A stretch of 10,606 nt of DNA. Origin: Caldilineaceae bacterium (GTDB taxonomy: Bacteria; Chloroflexota; Anaerolineae; Caldilineales; Caldilineaceae). A model generated the notes under the pieces. That model did no database searches and was not told where the DNA came from. It worked only from the letters and a program-made list of their open reading frames with translations. Both the position numbers and the translations under genes were made by a program. The stretch lies in assembly GCA_026645635.1 (NCBI GenBank), contig JAPKMV010000066.1, forward strand, positions 1 through 10,606, written 5' to 3'. This document shows, piece after piece, positions 1 to 9,040 of this stretch (positions within the stretch are counted from its first letter, which is position 1; each line of letters opens with the position of its first letter).

Positions 1-2055
1 GGCAAGAATTGACGCCGGCAACACAAAATGGAGCAGCCGCCGGACCAATGTTTGATGATACCTATAGCCAGGCTGCGCCCAGATCGCCAGCAAGATGACC
101 GGGATGCCGACGGTCAGGAGCGTCACCAGACTGCCCTGGCGCACGTTGATGGGAAAGACGCCGATCGACCAGGCGGAGATGATCAAGAGCATCATGGTCA
201 GGATGCGGGTCATGAAGAGCTTGAGAATATCCTGCATGCCATTGACGATGCGCTGCCCTTCCGCCACCGTGGGCGCCAGCGCAGCGAAGGAATCGTTGAT
301 CAGCACGATGTCGGCCACGCCGCGGGTGGCCTGCGCGCCGCTGTGCATGGCGATGCCCAGATTCGCCTTCTTGAGCGACAGCACATCGTTGACGCCGTCG
401 CCGATCATGGCGACATAGTGGCCGCGGCGGCGCAGCGCGTCCACCAGTCGCTCCTTCTGCTCCGGCGTGATACGCCCGAAAATGTCGCCGTCCACCGCGG
501 CCTGCTCAAAGGCCGCATCACTCATCGCCTCCAGATCGAGGCCAGAGTAGAGCTTGATGTCGTGATCGAGTCCCGCCTGGCGCGCCAGCGCAGCCACCGT
601 CTCCGCGTTGTCGCCGGAGATGATCTTGGGGCGGACGCCGTTGTCGGCGAAGCTCGCCAGCACCTCGCGCGCCTCCGCCCGCAGTTCGTCGCTCAGGCTG
701 ACCAGCCCTAACGCGGTCATGCCCGCGGGCAGGCGCGGCGCGTCGCCATCTACGTGCAACTGCGCCGGGTCGGGGTGATAGGCCACCAACAGCACGCGCA
801 ACCCCTGGCCGAGCAGCGCCTGGCTCTGGTCGACAATTTGCTGCCATACGGGCGCGTCCTCGGCTGCCGCGTCGGCCAGGTACGGGCGCAAGAATTCCGG
901 CGCGCCCAGGGCGTAGACGCCGCGCAGCCGGTCATCGAAGGCGACGGCGCTCCACTTGCGCGCGGAAGAGAACGGAACCTCTGCGACAATCCGCTGCGGC
1001 GGGAAGTTGTAGGCCGCCGCAATCGCCTCACTGGTTTTGTTGCCCGTGGCGGTGCTTGCCACCATCGTACCGAGCACTTTCTCCAGCTCGACGCTGGCGC
1101 CTTGCAGTGAGATGACCTGGTCGCAGTGCAGTCGATTCGTCGTAAGCGTGCCGGTCTTGTCGAGACAGAGCACGTCAACGTTGCTGAGTGACTCCACGGC
1201 GTTTGACTGCTGGATCAGCGCGCCAAAGCTGACGATGCGCACGGCGGCCAGGGCGTAGGCAATGGCGATAGAGAGAAAGAGTCCATTGGGCACCAGGCTG
1301 ACGATCACCGTGGCCCGTTCCACGCCCTCGGGCAGCGGCACGGCGTTGATCACACTGTTGGCGACCAGCAGCACCTGCAAATAGAGCACGACAAAGAGGA
1401 TCAGCCGCACGGCCAGGTTGATCTGCGTTTGCAGCGGCGTCAGCACCCGGCGGTAGGCGCGGGCGCTGGTCGTCATCTTGTTGGCCATGCTCTGCTCGCC
1501 CACGGCGGTCGCCTCAAAGTAGCCGCCGCCGCTGACGCAAAAGCTGCCCGAAAAGAGCGAGTCGCCCGGCTTCTTGGCGATCAGATCGGACTCGCCGGTG
1601 AGCTGCGACTCGTCCACCGCCAGCGCGCCAAAGCGCAGCACACCGTCGACGATGATCTGGTCGCCCAGCCCCAAGCGCAGCACATCGCCCACGACCACCT
1701 CATCCGGCGCCACCGTCCGGTCGACGTTGCCGCGCACCACCGTGGCCTTAGGGCGCGTCAGCAGCGCCACGCGGTCGAGGATGCGCTTGGCGCGCACCTC
1801 CTGCACGACACTGACGATGATGTTGACAAAGATGATGCCCACGGAGAGCAGCGCGTCCAGCGGTCGCCCGACCGCCACCAGCGCCGCCCCCAACAGGAAG
1901 ATGGCGATGTTGATAAAGTTGAAGACGTTGTCGCGCACAATCTGGAGGTAGGTGCGATTGGTGGCCGGCGGCAGCGTGTTGCCCTGGCCGCGAGCGAGGC
2001 GCGCCGCCGCTTCTTCTTCCGACAGGCCGGTGGGACGGACAGTAGCGTCGATCAT
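1..2055 (-). CDS. P-type cation-transporting ATPase, CtpE-like (3' end cut by window)
   Basis: Membrane pump that uses ATP, through an aspartyl-phosphate intermediate, to move a cation. 685 residues are visible from ATG at 2055, with no stop in frame down to base 1. In order: a cytoplasmic N-terminus; TM1-2 (about 35-80); the actuator domain with TGES at 153-156; TM3-4 (about 205-275) with motif PNGL at 256-259; the phosphorylation site DKTGTLT with Asp299; an N-domain with a SSARKWS nucleotide-binding stretch; and a P-domain hinge GDGVND at 552-557 followed by LKKANLGIAM. The last visible part has two more membrane helices. CtpE-type pumps have about 800 residues, so roughly 100 are missing. 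The order of parts and the hinge fit the actinobacterial CtpE/P2-like group, and CtpE itself is linked to calcium uptake; the substrate here is not proven. The usual Glu of PEGL in TM4 is Asn, which may mark a subfamily. The start has only a weak GCGGA-like ribosome site. Confidence 0.93.
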   Translation of the reverse strand, partial: MIDATVRPTGLSEEEAAARLARGQGNTLPPATNRTYLQIVRDNVFNFINIAIFLLGAALVAVGRPLDALLSVGIIFVNIIVSVVQEVRAKRILDRVALLTRPKATVVRGNVDRTVAPDEVVVGDVLRLGLGDQIIVDGVLRFGALAVDESQLTGESDLIAKKPGDSLFSGSFCVSGGGYFEATAVGEQSMANKMTTSARAYRRVLTPLQTQINLAVRLILFVVLYLQVLLVANSVINAVPLPEGVERATVIVSLVPNGLFLSIAIAYALAAVRIVSFGALIQQSNAVESLSNVDVLCLDKTGTLTTNRLHCDQVISLQGASVELEKVLGTMVASTATGNKTSEAIAAAYNFPPQRIVAEVPFSSARKWSAVAFDDRLRGVYALGAPEFLRPYLADAAAEDAPVWQQIVDQSQALLGQGLRVLLVAYHPDPAQLHVDGDAPRLPAGMTALGLVSLSDELRAEAREVLASFADNGVRPKIISGDNAETVAALARQAGLDHDIKLYSGLDLEAMSDAAFEQAAVDGDIFGRITPEQKERLVDALRRRGHYVAMIGDGVNDVLSLKKANLGIAMHSGAQATRGVADIVLINDSFAALAPTVAEGQRIVNGMQDILKLFMTRILTMMLLIISAWSIGVFPINVRQGSLVTLLTVGIPVILLAIWAQPGYRYHQTLVRRLLHFVLPASILA

Positions 2056-2519
2056 GATGGTCCGCTTTCGCAGGAATGTGGTCAGGTTATCAGCAACTTG
2101 GGGAAGTGTAACCACTTCTGGTCGAAATGGGAAAGTTGCCTCGACACAACTGTTTGCGGAGAAACACCAGCGCCGACAAAAGGATTCTGTGTGTCCACGC
2201 CGCTTCCTTGTGTCCTATCCACCCACCGCGCTAGAATATGTATACGACGTTGCAACATTTCCCAACCAATTGCCATGAGGCCGGACCCGAAGAGGGGCGC
2301 CCTGATGAGATCACTCCACGACCTGTGCGGCCCACGCGCAAGCGTTCGCAGCCACTGGCCATGGTCTGGATGGTCGTGGCCGCGGTTGGCGCAAAGCGGT
2401 GCGTTATGCACTGACCGAGAACCAGGCCGCAGGCGCCACAACGGAGGCTGTTGTGCCCGAATTTTCCGGCGCGTGGCGGAAGCACCGCTCCTTGAAGACA
2501 GAACGGATGTTTTAGAGGT
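2056..2519. other. Gene-free stretch between divergent ATPase and DUF5678 genes
   Basis: No convincing gene was found. Open frames on both strands lack a ribosome site and do not read like a known family. The plus strand around 2310-2510 has two short, adjacent frames, one ending about 2413 (MVWMVVAAVG inside) and one ending about 2512 (AWRKHRSLKTERMF at its end). They could be frameshifted debris of an old gene, but this is weak. A sigma70-like pair TTGTGT (2208-2213) and TAGAAT (2232-2237), 18 bp apart, points rightward with no clear gene after it. The first 100 bases next to the ATPase hold its leader and the dyad. Confidence 0.6.
2103..2118. promoter_or_regulatory. Perfect inverted repeat upstream of the ATPase, possible operator
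   Basis: GAAGTG-TAAC-CACTTC is a perfect 6-bp dyad with a 4-bp centre, 48-63 bp upstream of the ATPase start codon. On the minus strand it overlaps a TACACT -10-like hexamer (2105-2110) within TGGTTACACT, so a repressor bound here could block transcription. That it acts as an operator is inference; a 6-bp dyad can occur by chance and no clear -35 accompanies the hexamer. Confidence 0.3.
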
Positions 2520-2548
2520 GTGACAAACCGTGGCAAGTACGCTATCAT
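2520..2548 (+). promoter_or_regulatory. Sigma70-like promoter for the DUF5678/retropepsin-like pair
   Basis: GTGACA (2520-2525) and TATCAT (2543-2548) are separated by 17 bp, matching five of six (-35) and four of six (-10) consensus positions. Transcription would start near 2555 and give a leader of about 47 nt with a strong ribosome site AAGGAG (2586-2591), 10 nt before the ATG at 2602. Placement just upstream of the only rightward gene supports the call. Confidence 0.5.
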
Positions 2549-2601
2549 GTGGTCTGTGCCGGGCAGTGGCAGCATTACGCAATTGAAGGAGATGTATCAA
2601 A

Positions 2602-2973
2602 ATGCAAGCGCTTACGCTTCGTTCTGATTTGACCGAAACACTCGCCGCACAGTCGCGGCGTGAGGCGCGTCCAGTCGACGACATTGTCAGCGACGCTGTG
2701 GAACAATATCTGGAAGCGCAGTGGCGCGCCCAATTGGACGAAGAACTGGCTGCCTATGTCAAACTGCACCCGGAACTCGTGCGCACGCACTTTGGCGCAT
2801 GGGTCGCTGTCCACGATGGTGCGGTCATCGATCATGACTTGGATCGCGTCGCACTCTATCGCCGCATCCGCCAGCGCTACGGGCGCATCCCCGTGCTTGT
2901 CTGCGAGGTTACCGAACAGCCGGTGGAAGAGATTTGGCTGCGCACGCCCAGCACCGGCAGGTTGCCAGCATGA
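2602..2973 (+). CDS. Ribbon-helix-helix/DUF5678-like protein, 123 aa
   Basis: Small soluble protein of unknown function. Residues 1-40 (start MQALTLRSDLTETL, then VDDIVSDAVEQYLEAQ) have the strand-helix-helix pattern of ribbon-helix-helix DNA-binding domains, often seen in antitoxin-like autoregulators. Residues 47-105 match the DUF5678 pattern: an acidic helix, HPELVRTHFGAWVAVHDGAVIDHD, a helix rich in Arg, and a strand PVLVCEV. It starts at ATG 2602 behind AAGGAG, and a promoter lies just upstream. Its stop overlaps the next start (ATGA), so the two genes are probably translated together. From memory of Chloroflexota and cyanobacterial genomes, such genes are commonly followed by a retropepsin-like aspartic protease gene; here that partner is altered. 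The family assignment is by eye, not by search. Confidence 0.82.
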   Translation: MQALTLRSDLTETLAAQSRREARPVDDIVSDAVEQYLEAQWRAQLDEELAAYVKLHPELVRTHFGAWVAVHDGAVIDHDLDRVALYRRIRQRYGRIPVLVCEVTEQPVEEIWLRTPSTGRLPA

Positions 2974-3263
2974 AGTTCCCTTACAGTAAGCGCTACAACC
3001 CGCCTGCCCCCGTGATTCAAATCTGGTTGGCGCTGCCTGAGGAGGGCTTCAAAACCAGGAGAAAGAGAACTTGGCTATTGGAAACAGCCTGGGTGAAAGT
3101 AGCAGAGGGCGAACGCGCCGAGGCAAAACGCATCATCGATGCGACACCTGCGTCCCATCCTTTCGAACTGCGTTACACCCAGGTCGCAGCATTGGACTGG
3201 GAATCGTGCCGGAGTGTGCTCGACGCTGAGGAGCGCCAACCGATGCTGCAAAAGGGCTGGTAG
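2970..3263 (+). CDS. Retropepsin-like N-terminus joined to an unrecognised C-terminus, probably degenerate (97 aa)
   Basis: Starts at ATG 2970, overlapping the previous stop, which is the arrangement of the DUF5678-retropepsin pair. Residues 1-28 (MKFPYSKRYNPPAPV, then LALPEEGFKT) look like the first strands of those clan AA aspartic proteases. In that family a DTGAD-type catalytic motif follows shortly after, with about 120-140 residues in total. Here it is absent in this frame and I found no DTG motif in the other forward frames up to 3340. From about residue 29 (RRKRTWLLETAWVKV) the protein is different: a basic patch, then an Ala/Glu-rich helix, and an end LDAEERQPMLQKGW. A recombination or deletion that joined the protease start to another gene's tail would explain this. 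It cannot be an active aspartic protease as written. It might instead be a diverged protein with a new role; the C-terminal part was not recognised. Confidence 0.6.
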   Translation: MKFPYSKRYNPPAPVIQIWLALPEEGFKTRRKRTWLLETAWVKVAEGERAEAKRIIDATPASHPFELRYTQVAALDWESCRSVLDAEERQPMLQKGW

Positions 3264-3272
3264 TACAGTCGC

Positions 3273-3331
3273 TTGCAGCAGAACGATTACACGGTATCTA
3301 TTCGCTCCACTCCCTTCCCCTGTGTTACACT
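3273..3331 (+). promoter_or_regulatory. Candidate promoter(s) before the SAM methyltransferase
   Basis: TTGCAG (3273-3278) and TATCTA (3295-3300) are 16 bp apart. A second -10-like hexamer TACACT (3326-3331) would place the transcript start at about 3338, right at the ATG of the next gene, giving a leaderless message. This would fit the lack of any Shine-Dalgarno sequence before that ATG, since the preceding bases are pyrimidine-rich. Both readings are tentative. Confidence 0.28.
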
Positions 3332-3338
3332 CCTCTTC

Positions 3339-4249
<911 letters not shown>

Positions 4250-4253
<4 letters not shown>

Positions 4254-5692
4254 ACGTGCTGGCGGCGCTGCTGGCGCTGCTGATCTTGCTGGCGTCGGCG
4301 ACGCCGCTGTCCCCGCGCTCGACCCACTTCGAGTACGCACCGGCAACCGCAACCATCGCCAACCCGGAGCGCGGCTTCTACCACTACATCGAAACGCGCG
4401 CCAGCGCGCCCGTCGCCTATGACGTGGACGCGCTGCGCGCCTACCGCACCGGTGAGCAGATCACCCTGCTCTACTGCATCCACTACCTGGACGGCCTCAC
4501 GGCAGCGCCGAGCCCGCAGAGCTTTCTCGACCACATCACCGCGAACCTGGCGGCCGTGCGCGCGGCCGGTTTGAAGTGCGTGCTCCGTTTCGCCTACACC
4601 GACGCAGACCCCACGGCCAATGGCGAGCAGCCACCCTTCGGCGACGCGCCACCCGCGCAGATCGCCGCGCATCTGGAACAACTGCGCCCGCTGCTCCAAG
4701 CCAACAGCAACGTGATCGCCCTGCTGCAAGCCGGCTTTGTTGGGACCTGGGGCGAGTGGTACTACACCGACTACTTTGTCGATGACCCAATGCAGCCCTG
4801 GGCGGTCTCCGACGCCATGTACGCGCTGCGCCGCCAGGTAATCGACCATGAGGTGGCGATCCTGCCGCCGGGGCTGACTGTGGCCGTGCGCTACGTGGAG
4901 GCGAAGCAGCGGCTCTTTGGCGTCACCGAACCACTCGACGCTGCTGCCGCGTTCAGCAACACGGCGCAGGCGCGCACGGGCTTTCATAACGATTGCTTCC
5001 TGGCCAGCGACACTGACTTCGGCACTTTTCGGCAAGAACAGATCGAGGCGGATAAGGCGTATCTGGCCGCCGAAACTCAGTTCACACCGATGGGCGGCGA
5101 AACGTGCAACCCTAACCCGCCGCGGTCATCCTGCGCCACGGCCCTAGCCGAACTGGAACGATTTCACTGGACTTACCTCAACACCGACTATCACCCGGCG
5201 GTGGTCGCCGGCTGGACGACAGGCGGCTGCCGCGCCGAGATGGAGCGGCGGCTGGGCTATCGTCTACAACTGACCAGCGCCGACCTGCCTGTGGCTGCGA
5301 CGCCGGGCGGTGCGTTGGCCATCCGGATCAATCTGGAGAATACCGGTTTTGCGGCGCCGATCAACCCGCGGCCAGCCGAACTGTTGCTGCGCCACAACAG
5401 CACTGGCGCAGTCGTCCCGCTGCCGCTGCCGGTCGAGCCGCGGCGCTGGCTGCCCGGCGCACACAGCATTCACGCCAGCCTTGCGCTGCCGGCGGGTTTG
5501 CCGTCCGGCGTCTACGAACTGCTGCTGCACCTCCCCGACCCGCACGCAACGTTGGCGAATCGGCCAGAGTACGCCATCCAACTGGCCAACCTGGACACCT
5601 GGGAAGCGGCCACCGGCTACAACCGCCTGCTGCATACTGTGACGATTACTGCGCCAGCGCCGGGCCTCTACCTGCCTTACCTCAACCGCTGA
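4250..5692 (+). CDS. Exported glycosidase-like protein with DUF4874 and DUF4832, 480 aa
   Basis: Probable secreted or cell-surface protein related to TIM-barrel glycoside hydrolases; its substrate is unknown. Residues 3-18 ([14 protein letters not shown]) form a hydrophobic signal or anchor, though no basic residue precedes it. DUF4874 covers about 35-200, with NPERGFYHY (38-46), strands LLYCIHYLD and CVLRFAY, and [10 protein letters not shown] (162-171), whose Glu is a candidate catalytic acid. DUF4832 follows at about 235-450, with a beta-sandwich-like end ([24 protein letters not shown]). The protein ends LYLPYLNR. Many secreted Chloroflexota proteins end in a similar YLPLV-type tail, possibly a sorting signal. 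The start GTG 4250 overlaps the previous TGA (GTGA), suggesting translational coupling; GTG 4256 is the alternative. Six Cys, several in the second half ([20 protein letters not shown]), could form disulfides outside the cell. A methyltransferase upstream does not explain its job. Confidence 0.85.
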
Positions 5693-5698
5693 AATCAC

Positions 5699-5736
5699 CT
5701 ATTCTCACAATCTCTCAATCGCCCAATCTCACTCGC
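5699..5736 (+). repeat. Pyrimidine-rich low-complexity filler before the TrmH-family gene
   Basis: The spacer between the two genes repeats small words: TCTCAC at 5703-5708 and 5727-5732, and AATCTC at 5709-5714 and 5725-5730, with CAATC between. It has no ribosome site for the following gene and no hairpin plus T-run for the preceding one. A TATTCT hexamer (5700-5705) could be a -10 box. Similar short filler occurs in intergenic DNA of Chloroflexota, as far as I recall. Confidence 0.45.
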
Positions 5737-6540
5737 ATGGAACACCTCACCAGCCCGCACAACCCGCGCATCAAAGCCGTTGCTCGCCTGGAGAAGCGCA
5801 GCGAACGGAACGAACGCCGCTTGACCGTGGTCGAGGGTGTCAGGGAAGTGACGCTCGCCATGCGTAACGGCATCGTGCCGGTGGAGGCGTATGTCTGCAA
5901 TGATCTGGTCGGTCATGAACTGCGCGGCGTGGTCAACTGGCTGGAACATCTCGATGCGACACGGCAGACGCGTCTGTGCACCGTAACGCCGGAAGTCTTC
6001 ACCCGGCTGGCGCTGCGCGAGGGGAGCGGCGGCGTGCTGCTGGTGATCCCCTTCCTCGATCTGTCGCTGGCGCATCTGCCCCAGGAGTCACCGCAGTTTT
6101 TCACCGTGATCGAAGGTGCGGAGAAGCCAGGCAACGTGGGCGCCATCCTGCGCACGGCGGACGCGGCCGGTGTGCATGGCGTGGTCGTCTGCGGCGGCGT
6201 CGATTTGCACAACCCTAACGTCGTGCGTGCGAGTCTGGGTACGCTCTTTACCGTACCCGTGGCGGAAGCAACCTCGGCGGAAACGCTGATTTGGCTGCGT
6301 TCGCAAGGTGTGCAGATCGTGGCGGCCACCCCCGAAGGCGCCGTGCCTTACACTGTCGTCGATTACACCGCGCCCACGGCCATCGTCCTGGGCAGTGAAG
6401 CATTCGGTTTGAGCCAGACCTGGCTGGACGCCGCCGACGCGCGCGTCTTCATCCCTATGCGCGGCGAGGCCGACAGTCTGAATCTGTCGGCCTCCACGGC
6501 AATTCTGTTGTATGAAGTCGTGCGCCAGCGTGCAGGCTGA
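5737..6540 (+). CDS. TrmH/SpoU (SPOUT) family RNA methyltransferase, 267 aa
   Basis: Methylates the ribose 2'-O of a tRNA or rRNA nucleotide using SAM; the target site is not clear from the sequence. The N-terminal 100 residues form the substrate-binding domain (SPHNPRIKAVARLEKRSER, then VVEGVREVTLA), as in RlmB-like proteins and in TsnR. The SPOUT trefoil-knot motifs are complete: motif 1 EKPGNVGAILRTADAAG with Asn133 and the catalytic Arg139, followed by NPNVVRASLGTLF; motif 2 VLGSEAFGLS at 217-226; motif 3 IPMRGEADSLNLSAS from 239. Length and arrangement fit the family. ATG 5737 begins the recognisable domain but has no ribosome site. It converges with the membrane-protein gene, with only 8 bp between the stops; I saw no terminator there. 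Confidence 0.95.
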   Translation: MEHLTSPHNPRIKAVARLEKRSERNERRLTVVEGVREVTLAMRNGIVPVEAYVCNDLVGHELRGVVNWLEHLDATRQTRLCTVTPEVFTRLALREGSGGVLLVIPFLDLSLAHLPQESPQFFTVIEGAEKPGNVGAILRTADAAGVHGVVVCGGVDLHNPNVVRASLGTLFTVPVAEATSAETLIWLRSQGVQIVAATPEGAVPYTVVDYTAPTAIVLGSEAFGLSQTWLDAADARVFIPMRGEADSLNLSASTAILLYEVVRQRAG

Positions 6541-6548
6541 CCGCAGCG

Positions 6549-6824
6549 TCACCCGGTGAAGACGACCATCGTCGCAAGCCACAGCAGAAAGATCGCCACG
6601 GCGCCCAGCAAAATGCTCAACAGCACCGAACGTACAGCCGTTGCACGGGCTTTCCGTTTGTCGTCACGCGCCTTCTTGGACTTCTCGGTGATCTCCTTGC
6701 GCGCTTTGGCGGCTGCCGCGTCCAGTTCGCGACTCTTCTTGAACTGGCCGTTGATTTCAATGACAACCCAGGCTAACACCGCGCCAGCGACGAGACCACT
6801 GCCAAAGACCAGGAGTGTGTCCAT
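6549..6824 (-). CDS. Small two-helix membrane protein, 91 aa
   Basis: No family was recognised. The sequence predicts TM1 at about 3-23 (VFGSGLVAGAVLAWVVI) and TM2 at about 66-88 (VLLSILLGAVAIFLLWLATMVVF), joined by a highly charged, Lys/Arg/Ala-rich helix (about 28-64, with KARKEITEKSKKARDDKRKAR) that probably stays in the cytoplasm and may form a coiled coil. The gene starts 3 bp after the ATP-grasp stop, with no strong ribosome site, so it is likely translated from the same message by coupling. A role with the ATP-grasp enzyme at the membrane is inference. The coding case rests on a clean amphipathic/hydrophobic pattern and tight spacing. Confidence 0.75.
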   Translation of the reverse strand: MDTLLVFGSGLVAGAVLAWVVIEINGQFKKSRELDAAAAKARKEITEKSKKARDDKRKARATAVRSVLLSILLGAVAIFLLWLATMVVFTG

Positions 6825-6827
6825 CGA

Positions 6828-7751
<924 letters not shown>

Positions 7752-7756
7752 TGATT

Positions 7757-7761
7757 CCTCC
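7757..7761 (-). promoter_or_regulatory. Ribosome binding site deciding the ATP-grasp start
   Basis: GGAGG on the minus strand, 5 nt from ATG 7751 (within TGGAGGAATCA). It favours the 307-residue product over an upstream ATG at 7844. Confidence 0.75.
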
Positions 7762-7871
7762 AGGAGAGTGGGCTGTGCTGAAAATCGCTCACGCACAGGC
7801 GCAACGGCGCGAAGGATTTTCATCGTTTGTGGTGCCGCAGGCATGGCGCCTGACGTTGAATTTATCTGATC

Positions 7872-9017
7872 TTACTCGATGGCGCCCTCATTCCGCAACC
7901 CGGCTATCTCCTCCTGTGAAAATCCCCAATCTGCCAGCACCGCGACCGTATCCTGACCCGGCTGCGGCGGCGGACCTTGCACCGCCGCCGGGGTGCGGCT
8001 GAGGCGCGGCGCGGGCGCGGGCTGCATCACGTCGTCGACGGTCACAAACGTCTCCCGCGCCTGGTTGTGGGGATGCTGCGGCGCTTCTTCCATCGACAGC
8101 ACGGGCGCGACGCAGGCATCAGTACCTTCCAGCAGCGCGCACCATTCGTCGCGCGTCCGCGTCACGAAGATGGCGGCCAACTGTGCGCGCAGCGCCGGCC
8201 ACTCCGTTATGTCGAGCTGACTTTGCAGCGCAGGGTCATCCGCCGCCAGCAACTGGAGCAGTTCGCGGTAGAACTGCGGTTCGATGGGCGCGACCGCCAG
8301 GAATTTGCCGTCGGCGCAGGCGTAGGTGCTGTAGAAATGCGCGCCGCCATCGAGCAGGTTCGCCTGGCGTTGGCTGCTCCACAGCCCCACCGCCTTGACG
8401 CCGTAGAGCATCGCCATGAGCAGCGTCGCGCCGTCGCTCATCGCCGCGTCGATCACCTGGCCCTGACCGGAGCGCTCCCGCTCCAGCAGCGCGCAGACGA
8501 TGCCGTAAGCAAGCATCATGGCGCCGCCGCCGAAATCGCCCACCAGGTTGAGGGGCGGCAGCGGCTGCTCCGGCGTCCCGATGGCGTGGAGCGCGCCGCT
8601 GAGGGCGATGTAGGTCAGGTCATGACCGGCGGCGTGGGCCAGCGGGCCGCTCTGCCCCCAGCCGGTCATGCGGCCATAGACCAGCCGCGGGTTGCGCGCC
8701 AGGCACGCATCCGGCCCCAGCCCCAGCCGCTCCATCACGCCGGGGCGGAAGCCCTCGATCAGCGCGTCGGCGCGGTCGATCAGCCGCAGCGCGGCGGCGA
8801 TGCCGGCTGGCTTCTTCAAGTCCAGCCCGACCGAGCGGCGGCCGCGGCTGCACACGTCGAAGGGGCCAAGGTTGAGCAGGCTGAGCGGGCGGCGGCCAGC
8901 AGCCTTGCGCTCGATGCGGATGACCTGCGCGCCCATATCGGCGAGCATCATGCCGGCGAACGGGCCTGGGCCAATGCCGGCGAATTCGATGACGGTGATG
9001 CCTGTGAGCGGTCCCAT
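7872..9017 (-). CDS. Alpha-methylacyl-CoA racemase-like, CaiB/BaiF (family III) fold, 381 aa
   Basis: Likely interconverts (2R)- and (2S)-2-methylacyl-CoA esters for beta-oxidation of methyl-branched acids. The fold's opening motif [21 protein letters not shown] is at residues 9-29, then DLKKPAG and a [13 protein letters not shown] stretch. The racemase triad seen in M. tuberculosis MCR is present: His132 in AAGHDLTYI, Asp161 in GDFGGG, and Glu246 in PIEPQF. Formyl-CoA-type transferases keep only the Asp, so racemase is favoured over transferase. Length is normal (about 360-390). Start ATG 9017 has AAGGAG (9025-9030) 7 nt upstream; the longer open frame to 9152 overlaps the DNA methyltransferase and is not needed. 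The gene is only 23 bp downstream of the methyltransferase stop, so it is probably co-transcribed, and a MaoC-like hydratase gene lies beyond, suggesting an acyl-CoA pathway. Confidence 0.9.
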   Translation of the reverse strand: MGPLTGITVIEFAGIGPGPFAGMMLADMGAQVIRIERKAAGRRPLSLLNLGPFDVCSRGRRSVGLDLKKPAGIAAALRLIDRADALIEGFRPGVMERLGLGPDACLARNPRLVYGRMTGWGQSGPLAHAAGHDLTYIALSGALHAIGTPEQPLPPLNLVGDFGGGAMMLAYGIVCALLERERSGQGQVIDAAMSDGATLLMAMLYGVKAVGLWSSQRQANLLDGGAHFYSTYACADGKFLAVAPIEPQFYRELLQLLAADDPALQSQLDITEWPALRAQLAAIFVTRTRDEWCALLEGTDACVAPVLSMEEAPQHPHNQARETFVTVDDVMQPAPAPRLSRTPAAVQGPPPQPGQDTVAVLADWGFSQEEIAGLRNEGAIE

Positions 9018-9040
9018 TGTCGTGCTCCTTGTCGGAGAAA

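Noticed and set aside
2208..2237. TTGTGT/TAGAAT promoter-like pair pointing right
   Set aside because: No gene follows closely, and a better promoter lies at 2520-2548 for the next gene; it is mentioned only under the gene-free region.
1429..2523. 364-codon open frame on the plus strand
   Set aside because: Its first half mirrors the ATPase gene on the other strand, no ribosome site precedes it, and no family is recognisable.
2082..2684. 200-codon minus-strand open frame across the gene-free stretch
   Set aside because: It overlaps the start of the DUF5678-like gene, has no ribosome site, and shows Ser/Arg-rich composition without a pattern of conserved motifs.
7752..7844. Longer N-terminus for the ATP-grasp gene
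   Set aside because: The extra 31 residues are not family-like, and a good GGAGG lies 5 nt before ATG 7751.
7838..7852. Small hairpin CAGGC-ATGGC-GCCTG after the racemase gene
   Set aside because: The 5-bp stem has no T-run after it on the minus strand, so it does not qualify as a terminator.
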